NCBI GenBank assembly: GCA_011033025.1
Contig: WFMF01000010.1
Span: 715,163-779,162, forward strand
Source of the DNA: Beroe forskalii
Lineage: Eukaryota > Ctenophora > Nuda > Beroida > Beroidae
DNA length: 64,000 bases
Direction: 5' to 3'
Made by a program: the position numbers and the translations under genes. Below are positions 34,578 through 45,990 of this stretch, one piece after another (positions within the stretch are counted from its first letter, which is position 1; each line of letters begins with the position of its first letter). The notes below the pieces were generated by a model. That model was not told where the DNA came from and made no database searches. It worked only from the letters and a program-made list of their open reading frames with translations.

Positions 34578-36557
34578 TAGCAGGGATCGCAGCTGGGATC
34601 AGTGATGTCCACGTACTCCATCTCCTCGTTCGCAGCTCCAGTCGAGTAAGGAGTTGCTGTTTGCGTTGTGTAACCCGTAACCGGTGTGCGAGGAAGTCTC
34701 CAAGGGATACTTTGAATGCCTCAAGCTCCTTTAAACTGAGTTGACTTGCTTGGGAAGCAACTTCCAAAGACGAGCAAATTTAACCCCAAATGAATTGTCG
34801 TAGGCAGTAGACACTGAGCGCTGTGCCTTGTAGTTGAATGGAAGAATTTTCGCTCGGACACCAAGACGTTCATTGTTGTAGAACTCTAAACATGTGCTGT
34901 TCGGGGGGCCTTTTCCTGCAGAATCTTCCATGTATGGATTATGGTACCGTTCTCTTCTACGCTGGAGAGACATCAGTTTCATCTTTTTCAGACGGTCCCA
35001 GTAGTCCATATCCTTTGTCCCAGCAATGCGTTTGGTGAAATATTGCTGGATTGATTCTACTGCTTGGATGTCTTTGATCAGATGAGGATCCCAGACGGGC
35101 AACAATACTCCAGTCTGCTCCTCACTAAGGACTTATAAAGGGTCAGCATTGTTAGTTCCGATCTATCCCGGAAAGTCCTTAGGACCCACGATGCCATTTT
35201 ACAGGAGTCTGTGACGACATTGTTGATCTGCAGAGTCCAGCCACAATCATCTGATATTAGGGACACCAAGATCTCTTACAGATGATGTTGGTTGGAGAAT
35301 GCTACCGTCAGGCGTTGTGTACCACCTCAGCTCTGCAGTGAAGGGCAGGTTTCTCAGGAGGTATAATGAGTTGTGTTGAGGCAGAAGTTCATGACCTCGA
35401 ACTTATCCTGGTGGAGCACCATATTGTTGTTCAGTGACCAACTGACAACTTGATCCAGATCATTTTGAAGCAAAACCTTGCATAACATGGTAATAATCTG
35501 GTGCAGAAGCTTGCTGTCATCGGCAAAAGCAAGCGGTTTTGAAGAGGCCAGTTTAATGATCATGTCCACCACGTAGAGAATGAAAAATATTGGCCCGAGT
35601 AAAGTGCCCTGAGGGACACCACTTTCCACGTTAGCGAACTGTGATTTATTACCATCAACCACCACAGCTTGGCGTCTGTTTGAGAAGACGCCTTCCATCC
35701 ACTTTAAGAGCTTGCCTTTCTTTGATGCCGTAATGCTCCAATTTAACTAGAAGTATGCGATGGTCTACCTTGTCAAAAGCTTTGCTGTTATCCGGATAGA
35801 TGACATCAACCTCTTTACCCTCGTTTAGGCTCTTGAGTACGTAGTCAACATGTTCAAGTAGTTGAGTCAAGCAGAATCGAATCTTTCTGAAACCATGTTG
35901 GCTGTCCGGAAGAATGCTGTTAGTTTCAAGATGATTCACTTGCAAGTTGCGGATGAACCTTTCAAAGACCTTGACTAAGTGGGATGTAATAGAAACAGGG
36001 CGGTTCATAACAGCCAGAGTGAGAGAGAGAGGGTGTCTTTACAGCTGCATAGAATCTTAGCTGGGATGTCTTCAATCTTCATCTGGTGCTGCCGAGTAAG
36101 GATCTAGCTCACCTATAGCTGCATGCATGTCCTCGACTGAGAACTCAATGTCACACAAAGTTGCAGATGACGGGTCACCTAGTGCTGCTACACATGCTCG
36201 GGGATCCACATTGGCTGGGTCACTGAACACACTGGTATATTGATATTGAAGGATCTCTGCTTTTTCCACTGGATCTGTGCTGAGGATCCACATATTGTCT
36301 TCCTTAGTGGTGCAACACTCGACTTGCATTTAGCATACTTTTTCGCGTAGCTGAAAAAGTACTTGGGTTGTTCTTGATAGTGCTGACTGCATAGGACTCC
36401 CGCTGGTTTAGTTGGGCAAAAAAAATTTCGTCCTTAATTGCCTAAGATATCAGACTGACTTCTTTTCAAGCCCAGGAATGAGCATAGAGGAGGGATTGTT
36501 CACATTCAAGTCATCTATCTTCCTGTTGAGCTTTCTCCTCTTCATTTTCAGTGAGTT
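34578..36557 (-). pseudogene. CR1/jockey-like LINE reverse transcriptase remnant
   Basis: Pieces in several frames on the minus strand spell a non-LTR reverse transcriptase. In order: an endonuclease-RT linker (36072-36329), PVSITSHLVKVFERFI and a KAFDKVDH block (35655-36008), then GVPQGTLLGP and the catalytic FADDSK (Asp-Asp near 35516-35521) in 35354-35698. The thumb follows (LYKSLVRSRLEYC; 34731-35269). A frame-shifted C-terminus ends VDITDPSCDPC at 34577. Segments before the PVSIT block are deleted and several frameshifts and stops are present, so it is dead. The 5' end (endonuclease) is missing; nothing beyond about 36557 is recognisable. LINEs copy their own RNA at a nicked target site. 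Confidence 0.88.
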
Positions 36558-36992
36558 AATCAAACAACTATTTTAAAATCAAACAACTATTTTATTATTT
36601 GTACTACAATCAATGAATATAAATTAACGTTTGCTACTTGAAGATTTCCTGCTGTTTATTTTCCCACCAACTTTTTAGGAGGAGCCATCATTAAGGTCAC
36701 CTGTAGGACAGTAAGTACAATGAGGCGCTTGAAAAGTGTGCCATCTGAGGACAGAATGTGAAGAACCTCGTGTATCACAATATATTATGTCATATAATGT
36801 TTGGAATAACATTTTATAGCTTTGATATTCCTAGGTATCGAAATAACCTTGCTGTTTTTCGCAGCATGGACCAAATTCAATTAACTTAGTCTGGGGCTCT
36901 TTTAGGCTCCAGAGGATAGAAAAAATTTGAAAAGAGCCCTAGAAAGTGGGGCCTAAAAGAGCCTAAAAGAGCGTTGGCCCCCCCCCTTAGTT

Positions 36993-37984
36993 TAGTCGGT
37001 AACCCTGACGAGTTGCTTTAGCGTGTTTCACGCTTGCGATGCGGTGTGTATTTCGTGATATGGCCCATATTCTCCCATTCGTTCAGTAGATACAGTGAAG
37101 ATGTCTCACATTAAATGAGCTTTGACAGACCACGTGTTCCATTAGGCCCAGACAATAATAAGGCTACTTTGCTTCTAGCACTGAGATATTACTGTAGTGC
37201 AATATCTTGACACGGTTAATCACTTCACATAACCGCAGCTTGCCTTGCAATATTCTGCAGAGCTGGTTTAGTGATTGTCATTAAATATCTCCATTATTTG
37301 ACTTGCCCGTGAAATTCATTGCAAGGGGAATCTACTCCGTCTATTCTCCACTCGAACGCATGATAATTTCGTCACGGCATATTACCAATGCAGAATTTGT
37401 ACATTTGTACGGAGAAAGTTCTCATTCCCATCACGCCCATGGCGTGTATTACAGTCATGAAAAGGTGCCAAGGTGGGGCTGAAACTACACATGTTGATTC
37501 TGCAGTTTGGAAAGAATAGTGGCCGAAGGTTCCTTACTGTCTTACGCCATGAAATCATACAGCTATTCCTAGCTCATGTCAAACAGTCATGAGTTTCAAG
37601 TGATAATTATTTCCTATTACGTTTGGCTTTTTGATTCTAATTAGCTTCCTGGTACCCATCCTTTTCAACTTTATACTCCTCACCCGTCAAATATTGTGTG
37701 TTGTACTCCCAGTTAAAGTTGAAAAGTTGCTCAGCATTTTGTAGATGCTTAGTACCTAGTTGCTTAGTTGGTCAGAATTTTAGTTGATTTACTGATTTAC
37801 AAAATTTTTCAGCCTTTATTCTTGCGAATAAAGCCTCCAATTGTAATAACGCCATATGCTTCCCTGAAATTAATTAGCAGTAAAATTAATTAGAATCTTC
37901 ACAATATGAATGTATACAATCACCAATGTCAGATGATGCTTCACATGCTTTAGAGAAGTCTCCAACCATACGGTATATTTCTCT
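36993..37984. other. Non-coding, nothing recognised
   Basis: AT-rich, no ORF with motifs, no clear repeat. Confidence 0.4.
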
Positions 37985-38039
37985 GTGACGTCACTATCAA
38001 GCTTCTCAGTGATGAATTGATGACCTTCAACCATCTATA
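37985..38039 (+). repeat. Paired-CRE MITE copy
   Basis: First CRE intact (TGACGTCA), second reduced to TGACCTTC, right end CAACCATCTAT. Confidence 0.7.
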
Positions 38040-38552
38040 CGCATCACCAAGCCATTCGATCTTTATTAATATTTATGATTTGATAGCTTACCCGAGTATA
38101 TTATCAACTGTGGTTGCTATAATGCCCTGAGGTTTCGGGCTTACCGTCGTAAGGACGAGGAGCCACCCCTTTCAGGACCCTTGCCAATTCGTTACATTCA
38201 ATCGAGTGCTGATTGCTTTTTGTGCCTAATCTATTTTTGCCCTCGCAGTTTTCATGAGATCAGTCCTTTTTTAGACCCAGATTAAGTTGATCTATTGCTC
38301 ATATGGGAGCTTTTAATTAATTAAACGTTAGGTCTGTCGACGTTCCATGGGTTATGGGGATGTATGTTTTCCCTACCGTTATCAATAACCTGCTCCCTGC
38401 TCATTCAGTCATGTCTCCGTCATACTTCATAGAACGTTCTTCATTTGCTTGGACCCTGCTTCTATCAGATTTATACTATTTTGTCCGTTTTGAAAAATCC
38501 TCATTCCGGCTGGACTTCTCCATTCAGGAAAGCCAATCATTGGTACAGTGTC

Positions 38553-38659
38553 ACCCACAGGTGACAGGTCAATTTAGCATTGACCGATCAGCTTGCGAAT
38601 TGACTGCAAATTCGGAAGGTGATTGGTCAATGTTATGACGAATTGGGGATCCTTCGGGT
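38553..38659 (+). repeat. 107-bp foldback, ACCCACAGG family
   Basis: Starts ACCCACAGGTGACAGGTC and ends GGATCCTTCGGGT. Internal arms CATTGACCGATC and GATTGGTCAATG pair. The same layout recurs at 63345-63456, which defines a small family. Confidence 0.7.
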
Positions 38660-38766
38660 CAACAAATGTACTGATCTATTGTACATTTGATCTTGTACGT
38701 TTGTACCTTAATGTACTTGTGTATATGACCTTGGATGCAGACTACACTTAAAATCAGGTAGATCAG

Positions 38767-38826
38767 CACGTCATCAAGTCACCACTTTGAACTATGATGA
38801 TGACGTAATTTCCACTGAACCTATTA
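38767..38826 (-). repeat. Paired-CRE MITE copy
   Basis: First site CACGTCATC, centre CACCACTTTGAACTATGATG, second TGACGTAA, right end GAACCTATTAT. Confidence 0.7.
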
Positions 38827-39063
38827 TAAGAGCATGACACCAGACTAAAGAGCAGATATAGTACCCCTAATATCCCTACCCCTATAATCCCTATTCTTCT
38901 ATGCTCCTATGGAAGGTAATAGAAGCATGAAGATAGATAGGTATTGTTAAGGACCTTTTAGTAAACTTATAGGATGGTGTCTAATCGACTGTTAACTTAT
39001 TTTTCCCACGCTAATAGCCCTATAACAAAACGAGCAGTAGTTTATGTTCAATTAACGGTTAAA

Positions 39064-39100
39064 GGTGACGTCATCATCGTGTTTTATGTGGATGTCAAAT
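39064..39100 (+). repeat. Paired-CRE MITE fragment
   Basis: Left half with intact TGACGTCA and GTGTTTTATGTGGATGTCA; right end lost. Lies about 320 bp 3' of the fucosyltransferase polyadenylation signal. Confidence 0.6.
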
Positions 39101-39419
39101 AGCTTTTAGGTTCTTGACATGTCGTATCTAAACCCCTCATTTCTGCCTGCATTATATTTCCCATTTCTTTATCGTTATCTGCAGATTCTCGATTCATTTT
39201 ATACAAACTGTTGGCATTTCATTATTTTCCGGTTTTCAACGATCTAAATGTAATGGCCGGATACTTACCTTTAAATACGTAATTAAAACTTACTTTAAAT
39301 ACTTAAAATTAAGTTAATTAACTTAACAATAAACCACGGTATTTGCAGTATTGTAGCAAACAATTTCATTATCGAATAGATAGAAAAACACATGATCCAG
39401 GTTTCTAAAGTGTTTTAGA

Positions 39420-39425
39420 TTTATT
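39420..39425 (-). terminator. Polyadenylation signal candidate for the fucosyltransferase gene
   Basis: AATAAA on the minus strand, about 160 bp after the stop codon, the only good hexamer seen close to the gene end. Confidence 0.55.
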
Positions 39426-39581
39426 TGAAAATATTTACAAAATACTTGGACCCGCGCTCTATCGGGTCCATTTTGGGATACCGATTAAAACTTCAGAGGT
39501 TTCTATGTATAGTAGTAGTCAAGTTATCTCCACCAACTGGACCGTTTGGTCCATAAAATTGGTTGCAGATAATTGATAATC

Positions 39582-40979
39582 CTACACTAATTCCTCCCTG
39601 CTCTTCCTCAAAACCTCCCTATACCTCGTTGCCACACTTCCCCCACACCTCGCATTCACCCCGAACCTCTCCGCCAAATTAACCGGAGTCCTGCGGGTCG
39701 GTTCCTGAACAATCCCGCACAGCGGACAGATTAAATCCTGCGCAACGCTGCCTGCATTACTGCTCATCCTCACAAACTCCTGCTTCCACGTAAAGTAGCT
39801 GTTGTAAAGCGTCTCATTGGACGCTACTTCCCGCAGGTAATCCGCCAGATCTGCAATGGACTCGAAGTCGTTGGCGTTGATGAAACTCCCGGGAATAGCT
39901 AGTCTGGGGTTGGAATAGTTTGCTCCCCCGACCACTACAGGAATCATGTCCCCATCAAACGGATTCCTCCAATACTTCTCTGTGATGTAGTCCTCACAAA
40001 ACGAATTCTCTGCCGACAAGTGAAACTTATATCCCAACTTAGACCACTCCGCGAAGTCAGTCCTGTCCTCGCGCGGTACGTCCGGAATCTGGTGTGGGAA
40101 GTTCTGTCTGCAGATTCCCGCAACGTCAACTTGGATTCCGTTAGCTTCAAGCAGGCGAACTGTTTCCTCCCGCTCGAATTTCCCGCAGTTCGATACGGCC
40201 CAGAAAACCATCTTGGTTTTGTCCTTGAAGTAGTTCTTGTCAGCAGCAGGGGGCGCTGGATCGGTGTCTGTGAGAGGTCGGTAGCTGCCGTACGGAACTA
40301 CAATCTCAGAGTTGAGTTGGTAGGTGGCAGTCATATCGAATATCCCGTTATAGGGCTCCGGTGAGCCGTTGTGAAGAGGACTTTCCTGGGAGAAATATAC
40401 CCAGAGTTGCTCTCTTTGGGTAGCGGTTTGAGTGGGGTAAGAAGTTGAAGTGGGATTAGATGTTGGAGTGGCATCATCACTGGAATCATTTTCTGAAGCG
40501 TCATTCGTGTCACCATTTTGATCATCAGTCTGATTTGCATCTGCATCACCAGTAGAGTCTTTACCTGTCCTTTTAAGTGTCAACGCATCCCTGAAACCAT
40601 CGGATCTCGAGTGAAACACAACTGCATCAGCTTCTTCAATACTGTTCCTATCATAAGTTATGGTACAGGACGGGATTTTAACATCTCCACAGTCAAATTC
40701 TTCTCCCTCTTTAATCCCTAACCATGTTCGTTGATTCCACAAGTTTGTGTACAGGAGAATTTTCTTACTAACGGGAGTTTCTTGAGTCGGTTCAAAATAT
40801 GATTCTGTTGAAATAAATACTGATGTGTCATCTTCGTTTTCGAACGAACGTTCTAAATCTTGTAACAAATCTGATTCTTTCTTTGATTTAGCGTGGTCTA
40901 ACGATAGTAGGAAAAGCAATACGACGATTATCCAAATAACGATGACGAATCGTTTCTTCTTGATGAATCCTGACACCAT
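39582..40979 (-). CDS. Alpha-1,3-fucosyltransferase-like (GT10), type II Golgi protein
   Basis: 465 residues in one exon. A short basic cytosolic tail (KKKR) precedes a single membrane anchor (about residues 11-27), the topology of Golgi glycosyltransferases. Residues 74-130 begin the donor-independent half. WVYFSQESP (193-201) and FWAVSNC (259-265) match conserved GT10 segments. FHLSAENSFCEDYITEKYWRN (319-339, read here as the FxLxxENSxCxDYxTEK motif) is the GDP-fucose-binding signature. Five N-glycosylation sequons (N149, N164, N204, N354, N388) are present. An unusual Asp/Asn/Ser/Thr-rich insert occupies about 137-188. It would transfer fucose from GDP-fucose to GlcNAc of N- or O-glycans; acceptor and linkage cannot be told from sequence. 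No neighbour suggests a pathway cluster. Confidence 0.92.
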   Translation of the reverse strand: MVSGFIKKKRFVIVIWIIVVLLFLLSLDHAKSKKESDLLQDLERSFENEDDTSVFISTESYFEPTQETPVSKKILLYTNLWNQRTWLGIKEGEEFDCGDVKIPSCTITYDRNSIEEADAVVFHSRSDGFRDALTLKRTGKDSTGDADANQTDDQNGDTNDASENDSSDDATPTSNPTSTSYPTQTATQREQLWVYFSQESPLHNGSPEPYNGIFDMTATYQLNSEIVVPYGSYRPLTDTDPAPPAADKNYFKDKTKMVFWAVSNCGKFEREETVRLLEANGIQVDVAGICRQNFPHQIPDVPREDRTDFAEWSKLGYKFHLSAENSFCEDYITEKYWRNPFDGDMIPVVVGGANYSNPRLAIPGSFINANDFESIADLADYLREVASNETLYNSYFTWKQEFVRMSSNAGSVAQDLICPLCGIVQEPTRRTPVNLAERFGVNARCGGSVATRYREVLRKSREELV

Positions 40980-41287
40980 GATGCCGGTGACTTAGTATTC
41001 AGTTATCGCTAGGAGGAAATGATGATTACTGAAAATTTAGGAGTGTTTCCCCTATCGTAATTCACGAAAATTTGATCTCAAAATGAATTTACTCCATGTT
41101 ATTCAAAAATAAAGTAAAGCAAAAAATCATATAAACTTACAAAACTAGAACTTAGCACAAAAATATCTGCAACAAAAGACAGTGTATTTGCCTGACTTTT
41201 GAAAATCTTCATCTAACATGCTGTGTATCGCATCAGCATTTTAACGATCCTTCCTCACATGCTTGCCACATATCAATTGGCAGTTAG
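40980..41287. other. 5' flank of the fucosyltransferase gene
   Basis: On the minus strand, a pyrimidine-rich ATTTTCAG at about 41029-41037 lies some 50 bp upstream of the start codon and could be the acceptor of a 5' UTR intron. No TATA box was identified. Confidence 0.4.
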
Positions 41288-41289
41288 TT

Positions 41290-41354
41290 CATGACGTCAT
41301 TATCATGTTTAAAGCAGCGTATTGCTGACGTCACACCATCCATAATTCTTGCGC
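41290..41354 (+). repeat. Paired-CRE MITE copy, both CRE sites intact
   Basis: TGACGTCATTATCATG, centre TTTAAAGCAGCGTATTGC, second TGACGTCA, right end ACACCATCCATAATTCTTG then GCGCA. Confidence 0.82.
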
Positions 41355-41425
41355 ACATGCGTAAATATAATGCACGTGTGTTGTGTGCATGAGTATATAC
41401 ATTTTAGATCAAACGTCGCGCGCAA

Positions 41426-41500
41426 AATAGGCGCTTCAAGGTCATCAGCTTACTGCATTGCGCTATAATAATTACGTCATATCTTAACCGCCTATAATTT
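41426..41500 (-). repeat. Paired-CRE MITE, complete ends
   Basis: Shows both ends clearly: AATAGGCGCTTCAAGG on the left and TTAACCGCCTATAATT on the right; internal sites are TTACGTCA and a lost first site. Confidence 0.78.
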
Positions 41501-41588
41501 CTAGCGAGGGAGCATATATTATATTGACAAAATTCATGGCAAATTCTGTATCAGTAGCTCCAGAACGAGCCAGTGTGCGTCCAGATTC

Positions 41589-41660
41589 AATAGGCGGTTG
41601 CAATATGACGTCATTAACACTGCGCGCTGCATCAAATTTGTTGAAAATAACCGCCTATTT
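41589..41660 (+). repeat. Paired-CRE MITE subfamily copy with perfect TIRs
   Basis: AATAGGCGGTT and AACCGCCTATT are exact inverses. One TGACGTCA is kept; the centre carries ACACTGCGCGCTG instead of the usual TTTAAA core. Closest relative is 42300-42373. Confidence 0.85.
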
Positions 41661-42111
41661 ATCGCGAACGAACCATCAACTCGACTTCCTGTGCTTGTTA
41701 AATCGGAGATATGTGCGAAGTTTGCTGGTAACGGAGCTGCAGTATAAGCTTGTTTCCGTTTCCATGCTGCTGTAGTATACGTAAACTTTTCCGTCGGTTC
41801 AATTGGTAGGGATCTAGCCGTAGATGATAGCCATGGTGCATTGCCTCGTACAAACAAGCGAAAAAAGCAGTTCAGGACTTCGATATAACGACTGAATAAG
41901 TACATTGTTCCCTCTTTTCGAAATTCTAATGGTTTGACAGTCATTTTCTTCCTTTCTGAACCTTTTTTTCAGCAGACTATTCATGCTGGTACCCGCTATG
42001 TATTTTGCCTTATACTGTACACAGAACACTCACCCCATGATTGAAATGCTGACATGTGACATAAGGCCCTGAAGGATACTACTACAGACCACGGACTGAA
42101 GAATATAAAAT

Positions 42112-42157
42112 GTGACGTCATAAACTCACCATTTCAAACCATGATAATGACGTCATT
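42112..42157 (-). repeat. Paired-CRE MITE core, both CRE sites intact
   Basis: TGACGTCA, centre AACTCACCATTTCAAACCAT, then GATAATGACGTCAT; outer ends lost. Confidence 0.78.
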
Positions 42158-42299
42158 TTGCTTGTTTCAGTGATTATATAAAATGCTAATATATATACCC
42201 TATGTCCAGAGAAGAGCCATCAAAAATACCGGCGGAATATTTTCGTGACGCGAGCGCGGAATCTCCATTTGCTAGCCCTATAATATGCGCTCAGAATAT

Positions 42300-42373
42300 A
42301 AATAGGCGGTCGCAATATGACGTCATTTACACTGTGCGCGCTGTCAAATTGTCGAAAATATAACCGTCTATTT
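42300..42373 (+). repeat. Paired-CRE MITE subfamily copy
   Basis: AATAGGCGGTCGCAATATG, one TGACGTCA, ACACTGTGCGCGCTG centre, right end AACCGTCTATTTTTCGTGC; sister of the copy at 41589-41660. Confidence 0.82.
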
Positions 42374-43930
42374 TTCGTGCTTTGGTTTTAATATATGGAA
42401 GTGTTAAATGCTTCAATGATTTTTTGATGGGTCGCTATCTGAGCTATTTGCTTTATATGGGGCATGCAGGGAGGCTTTATATTTCATTTCCCATGGTGGA
42501 TGCCTCCCATTTTCCAGTGTATTATTAGGGATCTTCCAATATCAGATTTTCCAGGTCATGTTTTGAGCATAAGGACCGGATCAGAAATCAATATTTTGGG
42601 TAGAAAATTAAACGCTCAGAATGAAACTGTACTGTATTGACATGTTTCCATCAGGCAAACGATTGTTATTTTTATCACAATTTCTATCAAAATTTGTATT
42701 TTTATCACAATTTCATTGCAAAGTCCTGTGGTCTCCAGATAAAAATACAGAGAGCCTATTTCGAGGGTTATTCTTCATTTGAAATCTTGGAAACATTCTG
42801 CCAAAACATTATGTTATCACATTTCAATACTTCGATAATTGAGATGATAATATTAGATTAGCAGACATTCTTAAATGAAATCGTTTGAATTTTTCTCTCA
42901 TTTTCGTTCAAATTGCAAGTATACTTCCTAAAAAAGATACGATACTTTTCATTTAATGATGTTTTGATTTAATTTACTGGTCTTAGTACAATATATTAAT
43001 TTGTGTTTTTAAGTCGCATGGTTTTTCCAACACCCTAAAAACGTGAGGAGATGCCGGGAAAGGCTGCAAACTCTGATACCAACACGTGAAAACAACAATG
43101 AATCGTAAACAAGATCAATTCTGCTATTGTATTTTCGTCTAATAGGTACCTACTCGGTGAGGGTTTCAACTTGTATTGTTTTGGTGTTAATGGCTTCTCA
43201 GCTCCGCTCTTAATTCAATTGCATAACATCTCAACGCATGGGTTTTTATTTATTGGTTTTTAATTTATGGTTTTTGGATTCAATTACATTTAATGGATGA
43301 TCTTTTTCCCTAAACTTTAAATTTCAAAGAACTCTGAACTTACTACACACTTATATCAACTTCTTTACTATAACTATTTCACAAGTGAAAGAACATAGTC
43401 CTCCCTTTTCTTTCGGGATAAGTGGGACAGTGCTTTCGACAAAACATCGCAGACCACTGGAGCCTACGGCACTCAATGTTGCGAGCCCATGGGTATCATT
43501 CTTTTTTTCTTCAAGTGTTCGGTCACGGATTATGCCCCTTTGGGACATGTATATTTTCCGAATGTTAATATAAATGCACTTGTGCCTTAACCTCTAGCAG
43601 CGAGACTTGATTCAAGACCCTCAGAATTTAACTGAGGTCTGAGAACTTATTAATGTCCTCGAGTTATTATTTAATCTACAATGATTTGTTGCTCCCTGAG
43701 CTTGTAATTATATTGACTTTTTATTTGTTAAATAAAATTCTCAAATTCTATTAAATCTAATTCTCATAGTTGACCCGTTTGACAATGATTAACTCCATTC
43801 TTATTTCTCAATCTCATGGGAAAGTTAGAATTCTCCTCGATGACTGCTTCAGTCTGAATCTTCTAGCTCAATGATTTAGGCGTTTTTTTGCCCCAAAGCG
43901 TCATTAATTCATTCTGGTTAAGATTTTGTC
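42374..43930. other. Non-coding, nothing recognised
   Basis: AT-rich; short ORFs at 42637-42861 and 43351-43573 have no motif. Confidence 0.4.
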
Positions 43931-45320
43931 GCATACGCTGACACTGATGTCAAGGCATACGCTGACATTGGTGTCAAGGCATACGCTGACACTGGTGTCA
44001 AGGCATACGCTGACACTGATGTCAAGGCATACGCTGACACTGGTGTCAAGGCATGCGCTGACACCGGTGTCAAGGCATACGCTGACACTGATGTCAAGGT
44101 ATACGCTGACACTGGTGTCAAGGCATACGCTGACACTGGTGTCAAGGCATACGCTGACACTGATGTCAAGGTGTACGCTGACACTGATTTCAATGCATAC
44201 GTTGACACTGATGTCAAGTTAAGCCATACTGAGATACTCGGACACTGGTGTCAAGGCATATTCTGACACTGGTGTCAAGGCATACGCTGACACTGATGTC
44301 AAGGTGTACGCTGACACTGATGTCAATGCAAACGTTGACACTGATGTCAAGTTAAGCCATACTCAGATACTCGGACACTGGTGTCAAGGCATACGCTGAC
44401 ACTGGTGTCGAGGCATACGCTGACACTGATGTCAAGGTCTACGCTGACACTGATGTCAATGCATACGCTGACACTGATGTCAAGGTCTACGCTGACACTG
44501 ATGTCAATGCATACGCTGACACTGAAGTCAAGGCCTACGATGACACTGATGCAAAGGTATACGCTGACACTGGTGTCAAAGCAAACGCTGACACCGGTAT
44601 CAAGGTATACGCTGACAATGGTGTCAAGGCATACGCTGACACTGATGTCAATGCATACGCTGACACTGGTGTCAAGAAATACGCTGACACTGATGTCAAT
44701 GCATACACTGACACTGGTGTCAAGAAATACGCTGACACTGGTGTCAAGGCATATTCTGACACTGGTGTCAAGGCATACGCTGACACTGATGTCAAGGTGT
44801 ACGCTGACACTGATGTCAATGCAAACGTTGACACTGATGTCAAGTTAAGCCATACTCAGATACTCGGACACTGGTGTCAAGGCATACGCTGACACTGGTG
44901 TCGAGGCATACGCTGACACTGATGTCAAGGTCTACGCTGACACTGATGTCAATGCATACGCTGACACTGATGTCAAGGTCTACGCTGACACTGATGTCAA
45001 TGCATACGCTGACACTGATGTCAAGGCCTACGATGACACTGATGCCAAGGTATACGCTGACACTGGTGTCAAAGCAAACGCTGACACCGGTATCAAGGTA
45101 TACGCTGACAATGGTGTCAAGGCATACGCTGACACTGATGTCAATGCATACGCTGACACTGGTGTCAAGAAATACGCTGACACTGATGTCAATGCATACA
45201 CTGACACTGGTGTCAAGAAATACGCTGACACTGGTGTCAAGGCATACGCTGATATTGGTTTCAAGGCATACGCTGACACTGATGTCGAGGCATACGTTGA
45301 CACTGATGTCAAGGCATACG
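43931..45320. repeat. 24-bp minisatellite with palindromic unit and higher-order repeat
   Basis: About 55 tandem copies of GCATACGCTGACACTGATGTCAAG. The unit contains TGACAC-NN-GTGTCA, a 14-bp inverted repeat. Junction sequence TTAAGCCATACT-C/G-AGATACTCGG recurs at 44219, 44352 and 44845. The last two define a higher-order repeat of about 493 bp whose two copies are nearly identical. The 24-bp period is a multiple of three, so long frames stay open on both strands (repeat peptides of the type MSRHTLTLV); these are not taken as genes. Confidence 0.95.
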
Positions 45321-45936
45321 GCTCTCATATTGAAACTATTGTCACCTCAAGAAATCGAAATTCTCTCCTATCAGTTATATCGTTTAAACTTCAATCTCTG
45401 AATATAGGGTAATATTGATTTTTTAATCTCCCCTTGCCTTTACAGTATAAGATTATGTCTGAATCGTATCCACCCTCTCATATTGACACTTTTTCACCTC
45501 AAGATATCCATCATTAACCTCTTGATAATATCAAGGCGTGGTTTATGGCTTTGAATGTTGCTGCTCAATTGCAGTTTTTGGATGGAAGTGACGGAAACAT
45601 CCACGTTGAAATGCTTCACTTAAACTTGTTTTACCACTTTGAAAACATTTACCACTTTGGAAACATATTTAACTCATTTGTACCGATATCATATAGCATT
45701 AGGAGCTATCATTGTGAGATTCTAAGCCGTGATATGAAAGAGACTTTTCCCCGGATTTGTAATTTGTATCCTTGTCACAGAATGATAATATCCGTGTTCT
45801 TTGTGTAAAACTTAATTAAGTTCGTCATCGAACCAATTACAATTGGCTTGGAAAAGATTCCGTCATGCGTTACAATGCTGTGACATCACTATGATACTGA
45901 CATCATTGATTGATTGATTCATGATACTTACTCAAT

Positions 45937-45990
45937 TTGACGTCATCAATTTACCCTCGTAAACTTTGAAAATGACATCATTCTTAATTA
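45937..45990 (-). repeat. Paired-CRE MITE copy
   Basis: TGACGTCATCAATTTACC intact at the left, second site TGACATCA, ends lost. Confidence 0.7.

Larger units (their letters stand above)
32782..36986. mobile_element. 4.2-kb G-run-ended composite element containing a LINE
   Basis: Left end: about nine G then CCAACGCTCTTTTAGGCTCC. The right end is the inverted form, CCTAAAAGAGCGTTGGCC then C-run. Inside each arm, further CTCTTTTAGG/CCTAAAAGAG copies and GAGGATAGAAAAA occur, so arms of about 90 bp match. Flanking TTAGTT supports a single insertion. The interior holds a tandem-like zone (33600-34140) and a minus-strand LINE remnant (to 36557). No own transposase is visible, so the DNA element is non-autonomous or was broken by the LINE. 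Confidence 0.7.

Noticed and set aside
43918..45401. Long repeat-peptide ORFs on both strands (MSRHTLTLV / TSVSAYALT types)
   Set aside because: They follow automatically from a 24-bp tandem repeat lacking stops; no start context, splice signal or non-repeat domain.
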